A stretch of DNA of 64,000 nt from Trichocoleus desertorum ATA4-8-CV12. GTDB lineage: Bacteria; Cyanobacteriota; Cyanobacteriia; FACHB-46. The translations under genes and the position numbers were made by a program. The notes beneath the pieces are model-generated. The model ran no database searches. It was given only the letters and a program-made list of their open reading frames with translations, and was not told the DNA's origin. Location: NCBI GenBank assembly GCA_019358975.1, contig JAHHIL010000001.1, positions 434,001-498,000 of the forward strand. Reading direction: 5' to 3'. Below are positions 42,484-52,930 of the stretch, one piece after another; the first letter of the stretch is position 1; each line of letters starts with the position of its first letter.

Positions 42484-43446
42484 CTATTCGGGGTTAGTGG
42501 TCTTAAAGCCATAGGCTTCGCGGACTAAATAAAGTGGTCTTCGCTTGACTTCTTCGTAAACTCGACCTAGGTATTCACCAATGATGCCGAGCGTGATGAG
42601 TTGGATGCCACCTAAAAACAAGACAACCACCATTAAAGAGGCATAACCAGGCACATCAATTCCGAAGATTAAAGTCCGCACAACTAGAAAAGTAGCGTAG
42701 CAAAATGAGGGAATAGAGAGAGATAGACCCAAATAGCTCCAAACTTTAAGGGGTAAGAAGCTAAAAGAAGTAATGCCATCTACGGCAAAGTTCCACAAGC
42801 GCCAGTAGTTCCAGGTTGTTGTGCCTTTGTAGCGTTGGGGGCGATCGTAAAACACCGCTGCTTGTTTAAAGCCGACCCAAGCAAATAGCCCTTTCATAAA
42901 GCGAGTTCTTTCTGGCATTTGCTTGAGGGCATCAATGACACGGCGATCGAGCAAGCGGAAGTCTCCGGTGTTTCGGGGAATCGGAACTTGGCTCATGCGT
43001 CCGATAATGCGATAAAACACATCCGCAGTCCAGCGCTTGAGCCAACTTTCTCCCTGACGCGATCGCCGTGTTGCAAACACAACATCGTAGCCTTCCCGCC
43101 ACTTCGCCATCAAATCTCCAATTAATTCGGGCGGATCTTGTAAATCAGCATCAATCGGAACGACAGCGGCCCCTTGGCTAAAATCTAGACCTGCGGTGAG
43201 GGCCACTTCCTTACCAAAATTACGGGATAAGTTAATCACCTTAATTTCAGGACGACGCTGGTGATGCTCCACTAAGCACTTCAGCGTGTCATCTTGGCTG
43301 CCATCATTGATGCAAATAACTTCGTACTGAACTTGAAGTTGATCGAGTACCGAGAGCAACCGCTCAAACAGGTGATCAATGTTGAGCGCCTCGTTATAGA
43401 AAGGAATAACGATAGAGAGTTCAGGATTGTCTGAACTTGCAAACAT
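42484..43446 (-). CDS. Family 2 glycosyltransferase (polyprenyl-phosphate sugar synthase, GtrB/DPM type)
   Basis: 320 residues. The GT2 domain contains LSIVIPFYNEALNIDHL, ICINDGSQDDTL, NFGKEVALTAGLDFSQG and the DxD-type VPIDADLQDPPELI. GDFRLLDRRVIDALKQMPERTRFMKGL follows as in dolichol/undecaprenyl-phosphate sugar synthases. Two C-terminal membrane helices (about 233-255 and 265-287) end the protein, as in GtrB. It would transfer glucose or mannose from a nucleotide sugar to a lipid carrier at the plasma membrane. A partner flippase or glycosyltransferase is not adjacent. Confidence 0.9.
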   Translation of the reverse strand: MFASSDNPELSIVIPFYNEALNIDHLFERLLSVLDQLQVQYEVICINDGSQDDTLKCLVEHHQRRPEIKVINLSRNFGKEVALTAGLDFSQGAAVVPIDADLQDPPELIGDLMAKWREGYDVVFATRRSRQGESWLKRWTADVFYRIIGRMSQVPIPRNTGDFRLLDRRVIDALKQMPERTRFMKGLFAWVGFKQAAVFYDRPQRYKGTTTWNYWRLWNFAVDGITSFSFLPLKVWSYLGLSLSIPSFCYATFLVVRTLIFGIDVPGYASLMVVVLFLGGIQLITLGIIGEYLGRVYEEVKRRPLYLVREAYGFKTTNPE

Positions 43447-43713
43447 GGCAAGGGGTAAGGTAACGATGACTGGTCTTGGCTAGGAGTGTATTAGAGTTCA
43501 GGATGACTCCGCAACCTGAGCAAGTTTTCACAGTCTGACTCCAAAAGCCCTGACCTGTCTACTGTGTAAGTACCTCCTGCGATCGCTGCGCGAGCAGAGT
43601 CAAGCATAAAATTCATCAAGCCTGACCTTTCTTGAAGGAATGAGAAAGTTTGACATGCAAGGTTAAACCTGCCGTCATCGGGTTTAGGTTTTCTACCCAT
43701 TACTAGCCAACTA

Positions 43714-44142
43714 CTAGAATTTAGGCTTTACGACCCAGACTGAGCAGGGAGCGCTTTCTACTACCTGGCTGCTTACCGATCCCTGAATGATCCGGTTTAA
43801 GCCTGTCAGACCTCGACTGCCGATTATGATCAAGTCTGCTTCATAGATATTGGCAAGCCGCACGATTTCTTCGGCAGGGTCGCCGCTAACAATTTCTAGT
43901 TCACTAGGACAAGTCAGAGTCACTTGATAGGACTGTAATTGCTTCTCTAAATTACGGTAGGGAAGTGGTTCAAAGTTTGGATGAGGCTGATCAGCGGCTA
44001 ATTCTGTTTCCTCTTCTGGAGGAGAAATAACATGAGCTAAGACGATTTTGGTCGAAGGTTGCAGTACTAATGCTTGCAAAGCTTGCATGACTTGCTCAGC
44101 TAATCCCGAACTATCTAGGGCGATCACAATTGTTTTCAACAC
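43714..44142 (-). CDS. Universal stress protein (UspA family)
   Basis: 142 residues, a single Usp domain. The start LKTIVIALDSSGLAEQVM and the ATP-binding loop GSRGLTGLNRIIQGSVSSQVV (G-2x-G-9x-G-S) show the nucleotide-binding subclass. A Glu/Asp-rich insertion lies at about residues 43-56. Usp proteins are small cytosolic dimers with roles in stress signalling; no specific task can be given. A 75-bp imperfect inverted repeat lies upstream, between this gene and hisD. Confidence 0.9.
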   Translation of the reverse strand: MLKTIVIALDSSGLAEQVMQALQALVLQPSTKIVLAHVISPPEEETELAADQPHPNFEPLPYRNLEKQLQSYQVTLTCPSELEIVSGDPAEEIVRLANIYEADLIIIGSRGLTGLNRIIQGSVSSQVVESAPCSVWVVKPKF

Positions 44143-44203
44143 AACGGGCCTCCTAACAATGCAAAGCAGCCTTGGTCATGCCCTACTGTTAGGCATAAAC
44201 TTC

Positions 44204-44278
44204 TAACGCTGAAAAGAGCTAGCTTGCAGTGGGTACGAGAAGCGCTTTCAGCTAGCTTAGCGGTCTTTCCAGCGTTAG
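44204..44278. repeat. 75-bp inverted repeat between hisD and the usp gene
   Basis: Outer arms CTAACGCTGAAAAGA (44204-44218) and TCTTTCCAGCGTTAG (44264-44278) pair at 14 of 15 positions. Inside, GCTAGCT near 44219-44225 and AGCTAGC near 44250-44256 can extend the pairing. It lies after hisD and before usp on the minus strand; no T-run follows it. Confidence 0.8.
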
Positions 44279-44297
44279 TGGCTAAATTTTGCTTTTT

Positions 44298-45614
44298 TTA
44301 GGATTGTGGATCTATCTGCTTGGGTTGGGTTCTGAGGCGAACTGAGTCGGCATGGGAAGTTAGCCCTTCTGCGGTCGCTAAAACATCTATGGCTGCGGAA
44401 ACTTTTTGCAGCGCTGTTGGGCTGTACTGAATCAGGCTGGAGTGCTTCATAAAGGTCTCGACACCGAGGGCGGAAGCATAGCGAGCCGAGCCAGAGGTGG
44501 GTAGGGTGTGGTTTGGGCCTGCTAAGTAGTCTCCTACTGCTTCTGGGGTCGAGGACCCTAAGAAAATAGCACCAGCGTGACGAATCTGATCAATCAAGGC
44601 CCACGGGTCTGCGATTTCTAGCTCTAAGTGTTCTGGCGCGAACTCATTAGACAACTCGGCTGCAGTTTCCAGAGAATCGACCACGATGATCAAGCCGTAG
44701 TGAGCGATCGCCTTCTCTGTGGGGGTACGTCTGGGGTGGTCGATTAGTTGTTGCTCTACTTCTGCGACCACTTTTAAAGCTAGAGAAGAGTCTGTAGTAA
44801 TTAAAATCGCCGCTGCCATTGGGTCATGTTCTGCCTGAGCTAGCAGATCAGCCGCTACATAGACTGGGTTGGCAGTTTCGTCTGCGATCACCAATACTTC
44901 GGAGGGACCCGCTAAGGAGTCAATGCCAACAGTGCCGTAAACCAACTTCTTAGCGAGAGTCACATAGATATTGCCGGGGCCAGTGATCACGTCTACTTTG
45001 GGAATGGTTTCGGTGCCAAACGCTAAAGCGGCGATCGCCTGTGCTCCCCCCACTCGATAAATCTCTTGAACGCCTGCCTCTTGAGCCGCCACCAGTACGG
45101 CTGGGTTGACCGATTTTTCTGGTCCTGGTGGGGTCACGATCGCGATTCTAGGCACCTGAGCCACCATCGCCGGGATCGCGTTCATCAAAACTGTACTGGG
45201 ATAAGCCCCTCGACCCCCTGGTACGTAAAGGCCCGCTCGATCGACTGGTGTGTAGCGCTTTCCTAGAACGACCTCATCTTCACCAAACTGCACCCAGCTT
45301 TTGGGGACTCGTTGCCGATGAAACGCTTCAATTTGTTTACGAGCCAGACGAATCGCATCTAGTAACTCCTTCGATACCTGCTGATAGGCAGCATCTAACT
45401 CTGAGCCACTAACACGTAATTCTTCAGGTTTTAATTCTTGTTGATCAAATTCGGCTGTGTAGTGTAACAGGGCTCGATCGCCTTGACGCTTCACAGCTTG
45501 TAACACTTCGCGAACCGTGGCTTCTTTGTGAAACACTTGGTCATCGTGAGTGCGATCGCAAATACGCCGTAGTTCGGTTCGTGCCTCAGTTCGCTGAGTA
45601 ATAATTCGCAGCAT
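44298..45614 (-). CDS. hisD: Histidinol dehydrogenase
   Basis: 438 residues. Family landmarks: GKRYTPVDRAGLYVPGGRGAYPSTVLMNAIPA, YRVGGAQAIAALAFGTETIPKVDVITGPGNIYV, GIDSLAGPSEVLVIADE, and AGPNHTLPTSGSARYASAL with the Zn ligand and catalytic His residues (QAEHDP, EFAPEHLE). The enzyme converts L-histidinol to histidine in two NAD+-dependent steps, the end of histidine synthesis. No other his gene is near, as is normal in cyanobacteria, where his genes are scattered. The region upstream is shared with rpsT, which reads the other way. Confidence 0.96.
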   Translation of the reverse strand: MLRIITQRTEARTELRRICDRTHDDQVFHKEATVREVLQAVKRQGDRALLHYTAEFDQQELKPEELRVSGSELDAAYQQVSKELLDAIRLARKQIEAFHRQRVPKSWVQFGEDEVVLGKRYTPVDRAGLYVPGGRGAYPSTVLMNAIPAMVAQVPRIAIVTPPGPEKSVNPAVLVAAQEAGVQEIYRVGGAQAIAALAFGTETIPKVDVITGPGNIYVTLAKKLVYGTVGIDSLAGPSEVLVIADETANPVYVAADLLAQAEHDPMAAAILITTDSSLALKVVAEVEQQLIDHPRRTPTEKAIAHYGLIIVVDSLETAAELSNEFAPEHLELEIADPWALIDQIRHAGAIFLGSSTPEAVGDYLAGPNHTLPTSGSARYASALGVETFMKHSSLIQYSPTALQKVSAAIDVLATAEGLTSHADSVRLRTQPKQIDPQS

Positions 45615-45655
45615 GGAGTCAGAATGCAGTCTCTTAGGAATTACCCGTCGGAGAG

Positions 45656-45672
45656 CGGGTTTGACAAACCCG
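45656..45672. repeat. Short perfect hairpin between hisD and rpsT
   Basis: CGGGTTT (45656-45662) - GAC - AAACCCG (45666-45672), in the 183-base divergent gap. It sits in the leader of hisD (minus strand) and could influence its expression. No T-run follows. Confidence 0.6.
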
Positions 45673-45728
45673 TACTCGCCTCTCTAGCTTAACCTGGATT
45701 TTTGAAGGATCGGAATACGGTAAGGAGA

Positions 45729-45737
45729 TGCTATATT
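45729..45737 (+). promoter_or_regulatory. Candidate extended -10 promoter of rpsT
   Basis: TGCTATATT: a TGn extension followed by TATATT at 45732-45737, about 60 bases before the rpsT GTG. No clear -35 box is present, as allowed for extended -10 promoters. Confidence 0.4.
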
Positions 45738-45797
45738 AGTTTTTCTGGTATTTTATTTCTTTCCAAGTAGTTGTAGAGAGTTTCCTTAGGACTGGCT

Positions 45798-46103
45798 GTG
45801 GCGAATATTAAGTCCGCTATCAAACGCGTCAAGATCGCAGAACGCAACCGTTTGCGCAACAAAACCTACAAATCAGCGGTTAAAACCCTGATGAAAAAGT
45901 ACTTAGCAGCTGTAGACACCTATGCAGCCGATCCTAGCCCTGAGCTAATGCAAGAAGTACAAAAGCACATGGCCAACGCTTACAGCAAAATTGATAAAGC
46001 TGTGAAGCGAGGCGTGCTGCATCCTAATAATGGCGCTCGCAAAAAGTCGAATCTGGCTAAAGTGCTAAAAAGCAAGAACTCTCCCGTTTCTGCTGCCTCC
46101 TAG
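45798..46103 (+). CDS. rpsT: Ribosomal protein S20
   Basis: 101 residues from a GTG start at 45798. The start [22 protein letters not shown] is the S20 N-terminus, with the initiator read as Met. The protein is basic and all-helical, and ends [21 protein letters not shown] as expected. S20 binds 16S rRNA early in assembly of the small subunit. The gene is monocistronic; a hairpin with AATTTTG after it (46159-46184) may terminate transcription. Confidence 0.97.
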   Translation: MANIKSAIKRVKIAERNRLRNKTYKSAVKTLMKKYLAAVDTYAADPSPELMQEVQKHMANAYSKIDKAVKRGVLHPNNGARKKSNLAKVLKSKNSPVSAAS

Positions 46104-46158
46104 TTGGTAGCCTAAGGGCTGAGGTTCGTTGCTGACAACTGAACTTTGGGTAGCGGTA

Positions 46159-46184
46159 GTCTGGTGCCTGAGCGCCAGACAATT
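46159..46184 (+). terminator. Possible terminator of rpsT
   Basis: Stem GTCTGGTGC (46159-46167) / GCGCCAGAC (46172-46180) with one G-T pair and loop CTGA, followed by AATTTT. The T-run is short and offset, so termination may be partial. Confidence 0.55.
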
Positions 46185-46285
46185 TTGCTGCTAGGGGGTT
46201 GTAAGCTTGATAGATACAATTCCGCATTCTGCTTTAACCTCATTTAGTGAGATTGTTCCCATTAGAACCAATCAGCGGCTTGCTT

Positions 46286-47110
46286 ATGCAGTTGATTGAT
46301 ACGCACGTCCATATCAACTTTAAAACGTTTCAGCCTGACTTGGAGGCTGTAGCTCAACGGTGGCGGGAGGCTGGAGTGGTTCGTTTGATTCACTCTTGCG
46401 TAGAGCCAACGGAGTTTAGCAGTATTCAAGCGATCGCCGATCGCTTTCCTGAGTTGTCTTTTGCGGTGGGTTTGCACCCACTGGATGCAGACAAATGGAC
46501 ACCTAATTCTCGCGCTCAAATCTTAGAGCTGGCCTCTTCTGATTCGCGAGTGGTGGCGATTGGTGAAACAGGCTTAGACTTCTACAAAGCAGATAATCGG
46601 CAACAGCAGATAGCAGCATTTCAAGGTCAACTTGCGATCGCTCAAGAGTTAAGCTTGCCAGTGATTATTCATTGTCGAGATGCTGCACCAGAAATGGCTC
46701 AGTTGTTAAGGGATTTCTGGCAAGACCAAGGTCCTGTTCGCGGCGTGATGCACTGTTGGGGAGGGACACCGACCGAAACTGAGTGGTTCCTAGAATTAGG
46801 GTTCTATATCAGTTTTAGTGGTACGGTGACTTTCAAAAATGCGGCTGGGATTCAAGCCTCTGCCCGTATGGTGCCCAGCGATCGCCTCCTAGTAGAAACA
46901 GATTGCCCATTTTTGGCTCCTGTTCCCAAGCGAGGAGAGCGACGAAATGAACCTGCTTACGTGCGCTATGTGGCGGAGCAAGTTGCGCAGTTGCGGTCTG
47001 TGCCTCTAGAAGTGCTAGCAGCACAGACGACGCAGAACGCTTGTCAGCTTTTTGGTTTGCCTCAACTGCCGCCGAAAGCAACTGGAGCCCCTGCTATCCC
47101 TTACTCCTAA
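46286..47110 (+). CDS. TatD-family metal-dependent hydrolase
   Basis: 274 residues from the ATG at 46286 ([12 protein letters not shown]); the frame extends 13 codons further upstream. The sequence has the TatD metal-site pattern: [32 protein letters not shown] and [22 protein letters not shown]-like text. These TIM-barrel proteins hydrolyse DNA 3' ends in vitro and are implicated in repair and quality control. It lies just before the rpoB leader, from which it is separated by a hairpin followed by T residues. Confidence 0.92.
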   Translation: MQLIDTHVHINFKTFQPDLEAVAQRWREAGVVRLIHSCVEPTEFSSIQAIADRFPELSFAVGLHPLDADKWTPNSRAQILELASSDSRVVAIGETGLDFYKADNRQQQIAAFQGQLAIAQELSLPVIIHCRDAAPEMAQLLRDFWQDQGPVRGVMHCWGGTPTETEWFLELGFYISFSGTVTFKNAAGIQASARMVPSDRLLVETDCPFLAPVPKRGERRNEPAYVRYVAEQVAQLRSVPLEVLAAQTTQNACQLFGLPQLPPKATGAPAIPYS

Positions 47111-47403
47111 CCCTTACTCATAAGTAAGCTTTAGAATTTGATGGCTATGTACAAAACTACAGCCCACAAATTGCCTCTGCTTACGTCATAATGGTAGGAG
47201 TGTCAACAGTAGCGATTTTGTGGCGTCAGTTAACAACCCCTTGAGTAGACGCTATTGGGAAACTGCTCCTGCCTCTTCCTTGATTTTGGAAGGTGCTGAC
47301 AGTTTTCCTCACCTTAACTAAAAAATTTCAGCTGCTTAGCTAAACAGCCCATTGGAGACTACCTTAAATCTCTCAACTGCCCATTTAATTCGCTAGACTA
47401 CGC

Positions 47404-47436
47404 CTTTGGGTCCTTCTCGTCAGGGTCCAAAGTTTT
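47404..47436 (+). terminator. Hairpin plus T-run just before the rpoB promoter
   Basis: CTTTGGGTCC (47404-47413) pairs with GGGTCCAAAG (47423-47432) over 10 positions, two of them G-T, with a 9-base loop and TTTT following. It most likely ends transcripts coming from tatD. Confidence 0.65.
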
Positions 47437-47439
47437 CTA

Positions 47440-47468
47440 TTGACATTTTTGTGCAGATCGCATAACAT
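47440..47468 (+). promoter_or_regulatory. Sigma70-type promoter of the rpoBC1C2 operon
   Basis: TTGACA (47440-47445), exactly 17 bases of spacer, then TAACAT (47463-47468). A start near 47475 would leave a leader of about 33 bases before the ATG at 47508, which has CTGAGGAG (47495-47502) as ribosome site. Confidence 0.75.
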
Positions 47469-47507
47469 CTGGGACTCGCGCTGGGCGTGACCCTCCTGAG
47501 GAGACGC

Positions 47508-50500
47508 ATGACTAATCAGACTCAAACTGCACTGGCCTTCACCCTTCCAGATTTAGTTGAGATTCAGCGATCCAGTTTTCGCTGGTTCTTAGAAGAGGGA
47601 CTCATCGAAGAGCTAGAGAGCTTTTCGCCTATTACCGATTACACAGGCAAACTGGAGCTACATTTCTTAGGTAAGAATTACAAACTGAAGCGGCCCAAGT
47701 ACGACGTTGATGAAGCGAAGCGCCGGGATGGTACCTACGCTGTTCAGATGTATGTCCCCACTCGCCTAATCAATAAAGAGACGGGTGAAATTAAAGAGCA
47801 GGAAGTGTTCATCGGTGACCTGCCTTTGATGACCGATCGCGGTACCTTCATTATTAACGGTGCTGAGCGGGTTATCGTCAATCAGATTGTTCGTAGCCCT
47901 GGCGTCTACTATAAATCTGAAACTGACAAAAATGGTCGTCGTACCTACAATGCCAGCTTGATTCCCAACCGAGGCGCTTGGCTCAAGTTTGAGACTGATA
48001 AAAATGACTTGGTGTGGGTGCGGATCGACAAAACCCGCAAGCTGTCTGCTCAGGTGCTGTTGAAGGCATTAGGTCTCAGCGACAACGAAATTTTTGATGC
48101 GCTACGTCACCCAGAGTACTTTCAGAAAACAATTGAGAAAGAAGGCCAGTTTAGCGAAGAAGAAGCTTTGATGGAGCTTTATCGCAAACTGCGTCCAGGT
48201 GAGCCTCCGACTGTTTCTGGTGGACAGCAACTGTTGGATTCTCGCTTCTTTGATCCTAAGCGCTATGACTTGGGTCGAGTGGGTCGCTACAAGCTCAACA
48301 AGAAGCTCAGACTCAATGTGGCGGATACCGTTCGAGTTTTGACGGCTCAGGATATCTTGGCTGCCATTGATTATCTGATCAACCTGGAATTTGATATTGG
48401 CAGCATTGATGATATCGACCACTTGGGTAACCGTCGGGTGCGCTCTGTCGGTGAGTTGCTGCAAAACCAAGTCAGAGTTGGCCTCAACCGTTTAGAGCGA
48501 ATCATTCGGGAACGGATGACGGTTTCGGATGCAGATTCTTTGACACCTGCGTCTTTGGTGAACCCCAAACCTTTGGTTGCCGCGATTAAAGAGTTCTTTG
48601 GTTCTAGCCAACTGTCTCAGTTCATGGACCAAACCAATCCTCTGGCTGAGTTGACCCACAAGCGTCGTCTCAGTGCCTTAGGCCCTGGGGGTTTAACCAG
48701 GGAGAGGGCGGGCTTTGCGGTGCGGGATATTCACCCTAGCCACTATGGACGGATTTGCCCGATTGAAACTCCAGAAGGCCCTAACGCTGGCTTGATCGGC
48801 TCTTTGGCAACTCATGCCCGTGTCAATTCCTACGGTTTCATTGAGACTCCTTTTTATCCGGTTGAGATGGGACGAGTCTTGAAGGACCAGCCGCCCATCT
48901 ATATGACCGCAGATGAAGAGGACGATCTGCGAGTTGCTCCAGGTGACATCCCGATGGATGAGGAAGGCTTCATTCAAGGTGTGACCGTTCCAGTGCGTTA
49001 CCGTCAGGACTTCACGACTACTACGCCTGACCAAGTAGACTACGTGGCTGTCTCTCCGGTACAAATCATTTCGGTGGCAGCTTCGTTGATTCCTTTCCTG
49101 GAACATGACGATGCGAACCGAGCTTTGATGGGTTCCAACATGCAACGTCAGGCTGTACCTCTATTGCGGCCAGAGCGGCCTTTGGTAGGGACAGGTTTGG
49201 AAGCTCAGGCGGCGCGTGACTCCGGTATGGTTGTGGTCAGCCGAACCGCTGGTGAAGTGACTTATGTGGCGGCTGATAAGCTGCGAGTCAGAGATCCTCA
49301 AGGTCGCGAAATTGAGTATCCCATGCAGAAGTATCAGCGGTCTAACCAAGATACCTGCTTGAATCAACGCCCCATCGTTTTTGTGGGCGATCGCGTCGTG
49401 GCAGGTCAAGTCCTAGCTGACGGCTCAGCCACCGAAGGCGGAGAACTGGCCCTAGGACAAAACGTTCTGGTAGCCTACATGCCTTGGGAAGGCTACAACT
49501 ACGAGGACGCGATCCTGATCAGCGAGCGCCTAGTTTCTGATGATGTGTACACTTCAATTCACGTTGAAAAATACGAAATTGAAGCGCGTCAGACCAAACT
49601 CGGACCCGAAGAAATCACCCGTGAAATTCCTAACGTGGGTGAAGATTCCCTTCGTCAACTCGACGAAAGCGGCATTATTCGGATTGGTGCTTGGGTAGAA
49701 GCAGGAGACATCCTGGTTGGGAAAGTGACTCCCAAAGGGGAATCAGATCAGCCTCCGGAAGAAAAGCTGCTACGAGCCATCTTTGGTGAAAAAGCTAGAG
49801 ATGTTCGCGATAACTCCCTGCGCGTCCCCAACGGTGAAAAAGGCCGAGTTGTGGATGTCCGAGTCTTTACTCGTGAACAAGGGGATGAACTGCCCCCGGG
49901 TGCCAACATGGTTGTGCGGGTGTATGTAGCCCAGAAGCGCAAGATCCAAGTGGGTGACAAGATGGCAGGTCGCCACGGTAATAAAGGGATTATTTCCCGG
50001 ATTCTGCCGATTGAAGACATGCCTTACTTGCCAGATGGCCGTCCCGTGGATATTGTGCTCAATCCCTTGGGTGTGCCTTCCCGGATGAACGTCGGCCAAG
50101 TCTTTGAATGTCTCTTAGCTTGGGCTGGAGAGAATCTGGATGCCCGCTTCAAGGTGGTCCCTTTTGACGAAATGCATGGAGCGGAGAAGTCTCGTGAAAC
50201 CGTGCATGGCAAGCTTCTAGAAGCCAGTAAGAAGAAGGGCCAAGATTGGCTATTTGACCCGGATAATGCTGGCAAGATTCAAGTGTTCGATGGTCGTACT
50301 GGCGAACCCTTTGATCAACCTGTGACCATCGGTAAAGCTTATATGCTGAAGCTGGTTCACTTGGTTGATGACAAGATTCACGCTCGTTCTACTGGACCTT
50401 ACTCGCTCGTAACGCAGCAACCCTTGGGTGGTAAAGCTCAACAAGGGGGCCAGCGCTTCGGAGAGATGGAAGTGTGGGCGTTGGAAGCCTTTGGTGCTGC

Positions 50501-50807
50501 CTACACCTTGCAAGAGTTATTGACTGTGAAGTCGGATGACATGCAGGGTCGGAATGAAGCCCTCAATGCGATCGTCAAAGGAAAAGCCATTCCTCGTCCG
50601 GGAACGCCAGAATCCTTCAAGGTACTGATGCGAGAATTGCAGTCCCTCTGCCTAGATATTGCAGTCCATAAGGTAGAGACGAAGGAGGATGGAACTAGCC
50701 GAGACGTAGAGGTAGACCTGATGGCAGATGTTAATAGCCGTCGAGCTCCCTCTCGGCCCACCTACGAATCTATCTCCAGAGAAGAACTGGAAGAAGAAGA
50801 CGCCTAA
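47508..50807 (+). CDS. rpoB: RNA polymerase beta subunit
   Basis: 1099 residues from the ATG at 47508 with GAGGAG upstream; an in-frame GTG at 47487 would add seven basic residues. Typical blocks: [45 protein letters not shown], the rifampicin region [59 protein letters not shown] and [25 protein letters not shown]. The rifampicin-cluster residues look wild type. The gene starts the operon with rpoC1 and rpoC2. In cyanobacteria the beta subunit is of this compact size, without the large insertions of E. coli. Confidence 0.98.
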   Translation: MTNQTQTALAFTLPDLVEIQRSSFRWFLEEGLIEELESFSPITDYTGKLELHFLGKNYKLKRPKYDVDEAKRRDGTYAVQMYVPTRLINKETGEIKEQEVFIGDLPLMTDRGTFIINGAERVIVNQIVRSPGVYYKSETDKNGRRTYNASLIPNRGAWLKFETDKNDLVWVRIDKTRKLSAQVLLKALGLSDNEIFDALRHPEYFQKTIEKEGQFSEEEALMELYRKLRPGEPPTVSGGQQLLDSRFFDPKRYDLGRVGRYKLNKKLRLNVADTVRVLTAQDILAAIDYLINLEFDIGSIDDIDHLGNRRVRSVGELLQNQVRVGLNRLERIIRERMTVSDADSLTPASLVNPKPLVAAIKEFFGSSQLSQFMDQTNPLAELTHKRRLSALGPGGLTRERAGFAVRDIHPSHYGRICPIETPEGPNAGLIGSLATHARVNSYGFIETPFYPVEMGRVLKDQPPIYMTADEEDDLRVAPGDIPMDEEGFIQGVTVPVRYRQDFTTTTPDQVDYVAVSPVQIISVAASLIPFLEHDDANRALMGSNMQRQAVPLLRPERPLVGTGLEAQAARDSGMVVVSRTAGEVTYVAADKLRVRDPQGREIEYPMQKYQRSNQDTCLNQRPIVFVGDRVVAGQVLADGSATEGGELALGQNVLVAYMPWEGYNYEDAILISERLVSDDVYTSIHVEKYEIEARQTKLGPEEITREIPNVGEDSLRQLDESGIIRIGAWVEAGDILVGKVTPKGESDQPPEEKLLRAIFGEKARDVRDNSLRVPNGEKGRVVDVRVFTREQGDELPPGANMVVRVYVAQKRKIQVGDKMAGRHGNKGIISRILPIEDMPYLPDGRPVDIVLNPLGVPSRMNVGQVFECLLAWAGENLDARFKVVPFDEMHGAEKSRETVHGKLLEASKKKGQDWLFDPDNAGKIQVFDGRTGEPFDQPVTIGKAYMLKLVHLVDDKIHARSTGPYSLVTQQPLGGKAQQGGQRFGEMEVWALEAFGAAYTLQELLTVKSDDMQGRNEALNAIVKGKAIPRPGTPESFKVLMRELQSLCLDIAVHKVETKEDGTSRDVEVDLMADVNSRRAPSRPTYESISREELEEEDA

Positions 50808-50931
50808 GTTAATGCAAGATGGGTTGCTAGAGTCAATAGTCAGTTAACTAAGCTGACAGCTAGCAGCCCATCAACCAGAAACTAAGCCCAACAACAGATC
50901 TCAACAATAGACACTAAGGAAGCTGCAAGCG

Positions 50932-52806
50932 ATGCCAAAGCTAGAACAGCGATTTGACTACGTCAAAATTGGTCTGGCATCTCCGGATCGAATTCGCCAA
51001 TGGGGGGAGCGGACTCTACCTAATGGGCAGGTGGTTGGTGAAGTGACCAAACCGGAAACCATCAACTACCGGACGCTAAAGCCAGAAATGGATGGTTTGT
51101 TCTGTGAGCGGATCTTTGGCCCAGCTAAAGATTGGGAATGCCATTGCGGTAAATACAAGCGAGTTCGGCATCGCGGAATTGTCTGTGAGCGCTGTGGCGT
51201 TGAAGTCACAGAATCGCGGGTGCGTCGGCATCGCATGGGCTATATCAAACTGGCGGCTCCTGTCGCTCATGTTTGGTACCTCAAGGGTATTCCGAGCTAC
51301 ATGGCGATCTTACTCGATATGCCTTTGCGGGATGTGGAGCAGATTGTTTACTTTAACGCCTATGTAGTGCTCAATCCGGGCAATGCAGAAAACTTAACCT
51401 ATAAGCAACTGCTGACAGAAGACCAATGGATTGAGATTGAAGACCAAATTTACAGCGAAGATTCGCCTCTAGAAGGGGTTGAGGTTGGCATTGGAGCCGA
51501 AGCGTTGCAACGGTTGCTGCAAGACATCAACCTAGAAACAGAGGCTGAGCAGCTGCGAGAGGAAATTGCTACCTCTAAAGGTCAGAAGCGGGCCAAGCTG
51601 ATTAAGCGTCTGCGCGTGATTGATAACTTTATTGCGACGGGTGCTCAAGCAGAATGGATGGTGCTGTCGGTGATTCCGGTGATTCCGCCGGATTTACGCC
51701 CGATGGTGCAGCTAGATGGGGGCCGATTCGCAACCTCTGACCTGAATGACTTGTATCGGCGGGTCATTAACCGGAATAATCGTCTAGCGCGTCTGCAAGA
51801 AATCCTGGCTCCTGAGATTATCGTTCGTAACGAGAAGCGAATGCTTCAGGAAGCAGTGGATGCCCTGATTGACAATGGTCGTCGGGGCCGAACGGTCGTC
51901 GGGGCTAATAACCGTCCTTTGAAGTCACTGTCAGACATCATTGAAGGTAAGCAAGGGCGATTCCGTCAAAACCTATTGGGTAAGCGGGTAGACTACTCTG
52001 GCCGTTCTGTCATTGTGGTAGGCCCTAAGCTCAAGATTCACCAATGTGGTCTGCCACGGGAAATGGCGATCGAGCTGTTCCAACCTTTCGTGATTCATCG
52101 GTTGATTCGCCAAGGGTTAGTGAACAACATCAAGGCTGCCAAGAAGCTGATTCAACGGGGCGATCCGAGCGTTTGGGATGTCCTCCAGGAAGTGATTGAT
52201 GGTCACCCGGTGCTACTAAACCGAGCGCCAACCCTCCACCGCTTGGGGATTCAGGCGTTTGAGCCGATCCTAGTAGAAGGCCGCGCGATTCAATTGCACC
52301 CATTGGTTTGCCCTGCGTTTAACGCTGACTTTGATGGTGACCAAATGGCGGTTCACGTGCCACTCTCGCTAGAATCACAAGCAGAGGCTCGGCTGTTGAT
52401 GTTAGCTTCTAACAATATCTTGTCGCCAGCGACAGGTCGCCCAATTGTGACACCGAGCCAAGACATGGTATTGGGTTGCTATTACTTGACGGCTGAGAAT
52501 CCGACTCACCAGAAGGGGTCAGGTGGCTATTTTGCCAATTTGGATGATGCCATTACTGCCTATGAACAGCAACAGGTTGACCTCCATGCTTATGTTTGGG
52601 TGCGATTCGATGGCGCTGTCGAATCTAACGAACCGGATACGGAACCTGTAGAAGTCCAAGAGTCCACAGATGGTACGGTCACCAAAGTTTATAAGTTCCG
52701 CAGAACTCGTGAGGACAATGAAGGGAATTTGATCTCGCAGTACATTCGAACGACTCCGGGACGAATTATCTACAACAAGACGATTCAAGACGCCTTGACT
52801 AACTAG
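50932..52806 (+). CDS. rpoC1: RNA polymerase gamma subunit (N-terminal part of beta')
   Basis: 624 residues. The N-terminal zinc finger is [23 protein letters not shown], and the catalytic loop [16 protein letters not shown] carries the three Mg-binding aspartates. The protein covers the first half of bacterial beta'; the second half is encoded separately by rpoC2. This split is shared by cyanobacteria and plastids and is a main reason for the organism assignment. It begins 124 bases after rpoB. Confidence 0.98.
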   Translation: MPKLEQRFDYVKIGLASPDRIRQWGERTLPNGQVVGEVTKPETINYRTLKPEMDGLFCERIFGPAKDWECHCGKYKRVRHRGIVCERCGVEVTESRVRRHRMGYIKLAAPVAHVWYLKGIPSYMAILLDMPLRDVEQIVYFNAYVVLNPGNAENLTYKQLLTEDQWIEIEDQIYSEDSPLEGVEVGIGAEALQRLLQDINLETEAEQLREEIATSKGQKRAKLIKRLRVIDNFIATGAQAEWMVLSVIPVIPPDLRPMVQLDGGRFATSDLNDLYRRVINRNNRLARLQEILAPEIIVRNEKRMLQEAVDALIDNGRRGRTVVGANNRPLKSLSDIIEGKQGRFRQNLLGKRVDYSGRSVIVVGPKLKIHQCGLPREMAIELFQPFVIHRLIRQGLVNNIKAAKKLIQRGDPSVWDVLQEVIDGHPVLLNRAPTLHRLGIQAFEPILVEGRAIQLHPLVCPAFNADFDGDQMAVHVPLSLESQAEARLLMLASNNILSPATGRPIVTPSQDMVLGCYYLTAENPTHQKGSGGYFANLDDAITAYEQQQVDLHAYVWVRFDGAVESNEPDTEPVEVQESTDGTVTKVYKFRRTREDNEGNLISQYIRTTPGRIIYNKTIQDALTN

Positions 52807-52930
52807 CTTCATGACGGTAGAAGCTGCAACTTTATGGCGTAAGCCTATACAGACGTGATGAGTAGGCGCGACTTCCCAGTCGCGTCTATACGCGTCTCTT
52901 CCTGCATTAAAAGAGGGACAGAGAGCAACA

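Larger units (their letters stand above)
47111..47507. other. Intergenic region and rpoB leader
   Basis: 397 bases without a gene. Its last 100 bases contain the hairpin and promoter listed separately. The preceding part has no repeat or open frame I can support. Confidence 0.55.

Noticed and set aside
43491-43700. 69-codon minus-strand frame between the glycosyltransferase and usp genes
   Set aside because: It starts near a reasonable place, but the product (MGRKPKPDDGRFNLACQ...) resembles nothing and no ribosome site is visible. Left uncalled, though a small gene cannot be excluded.
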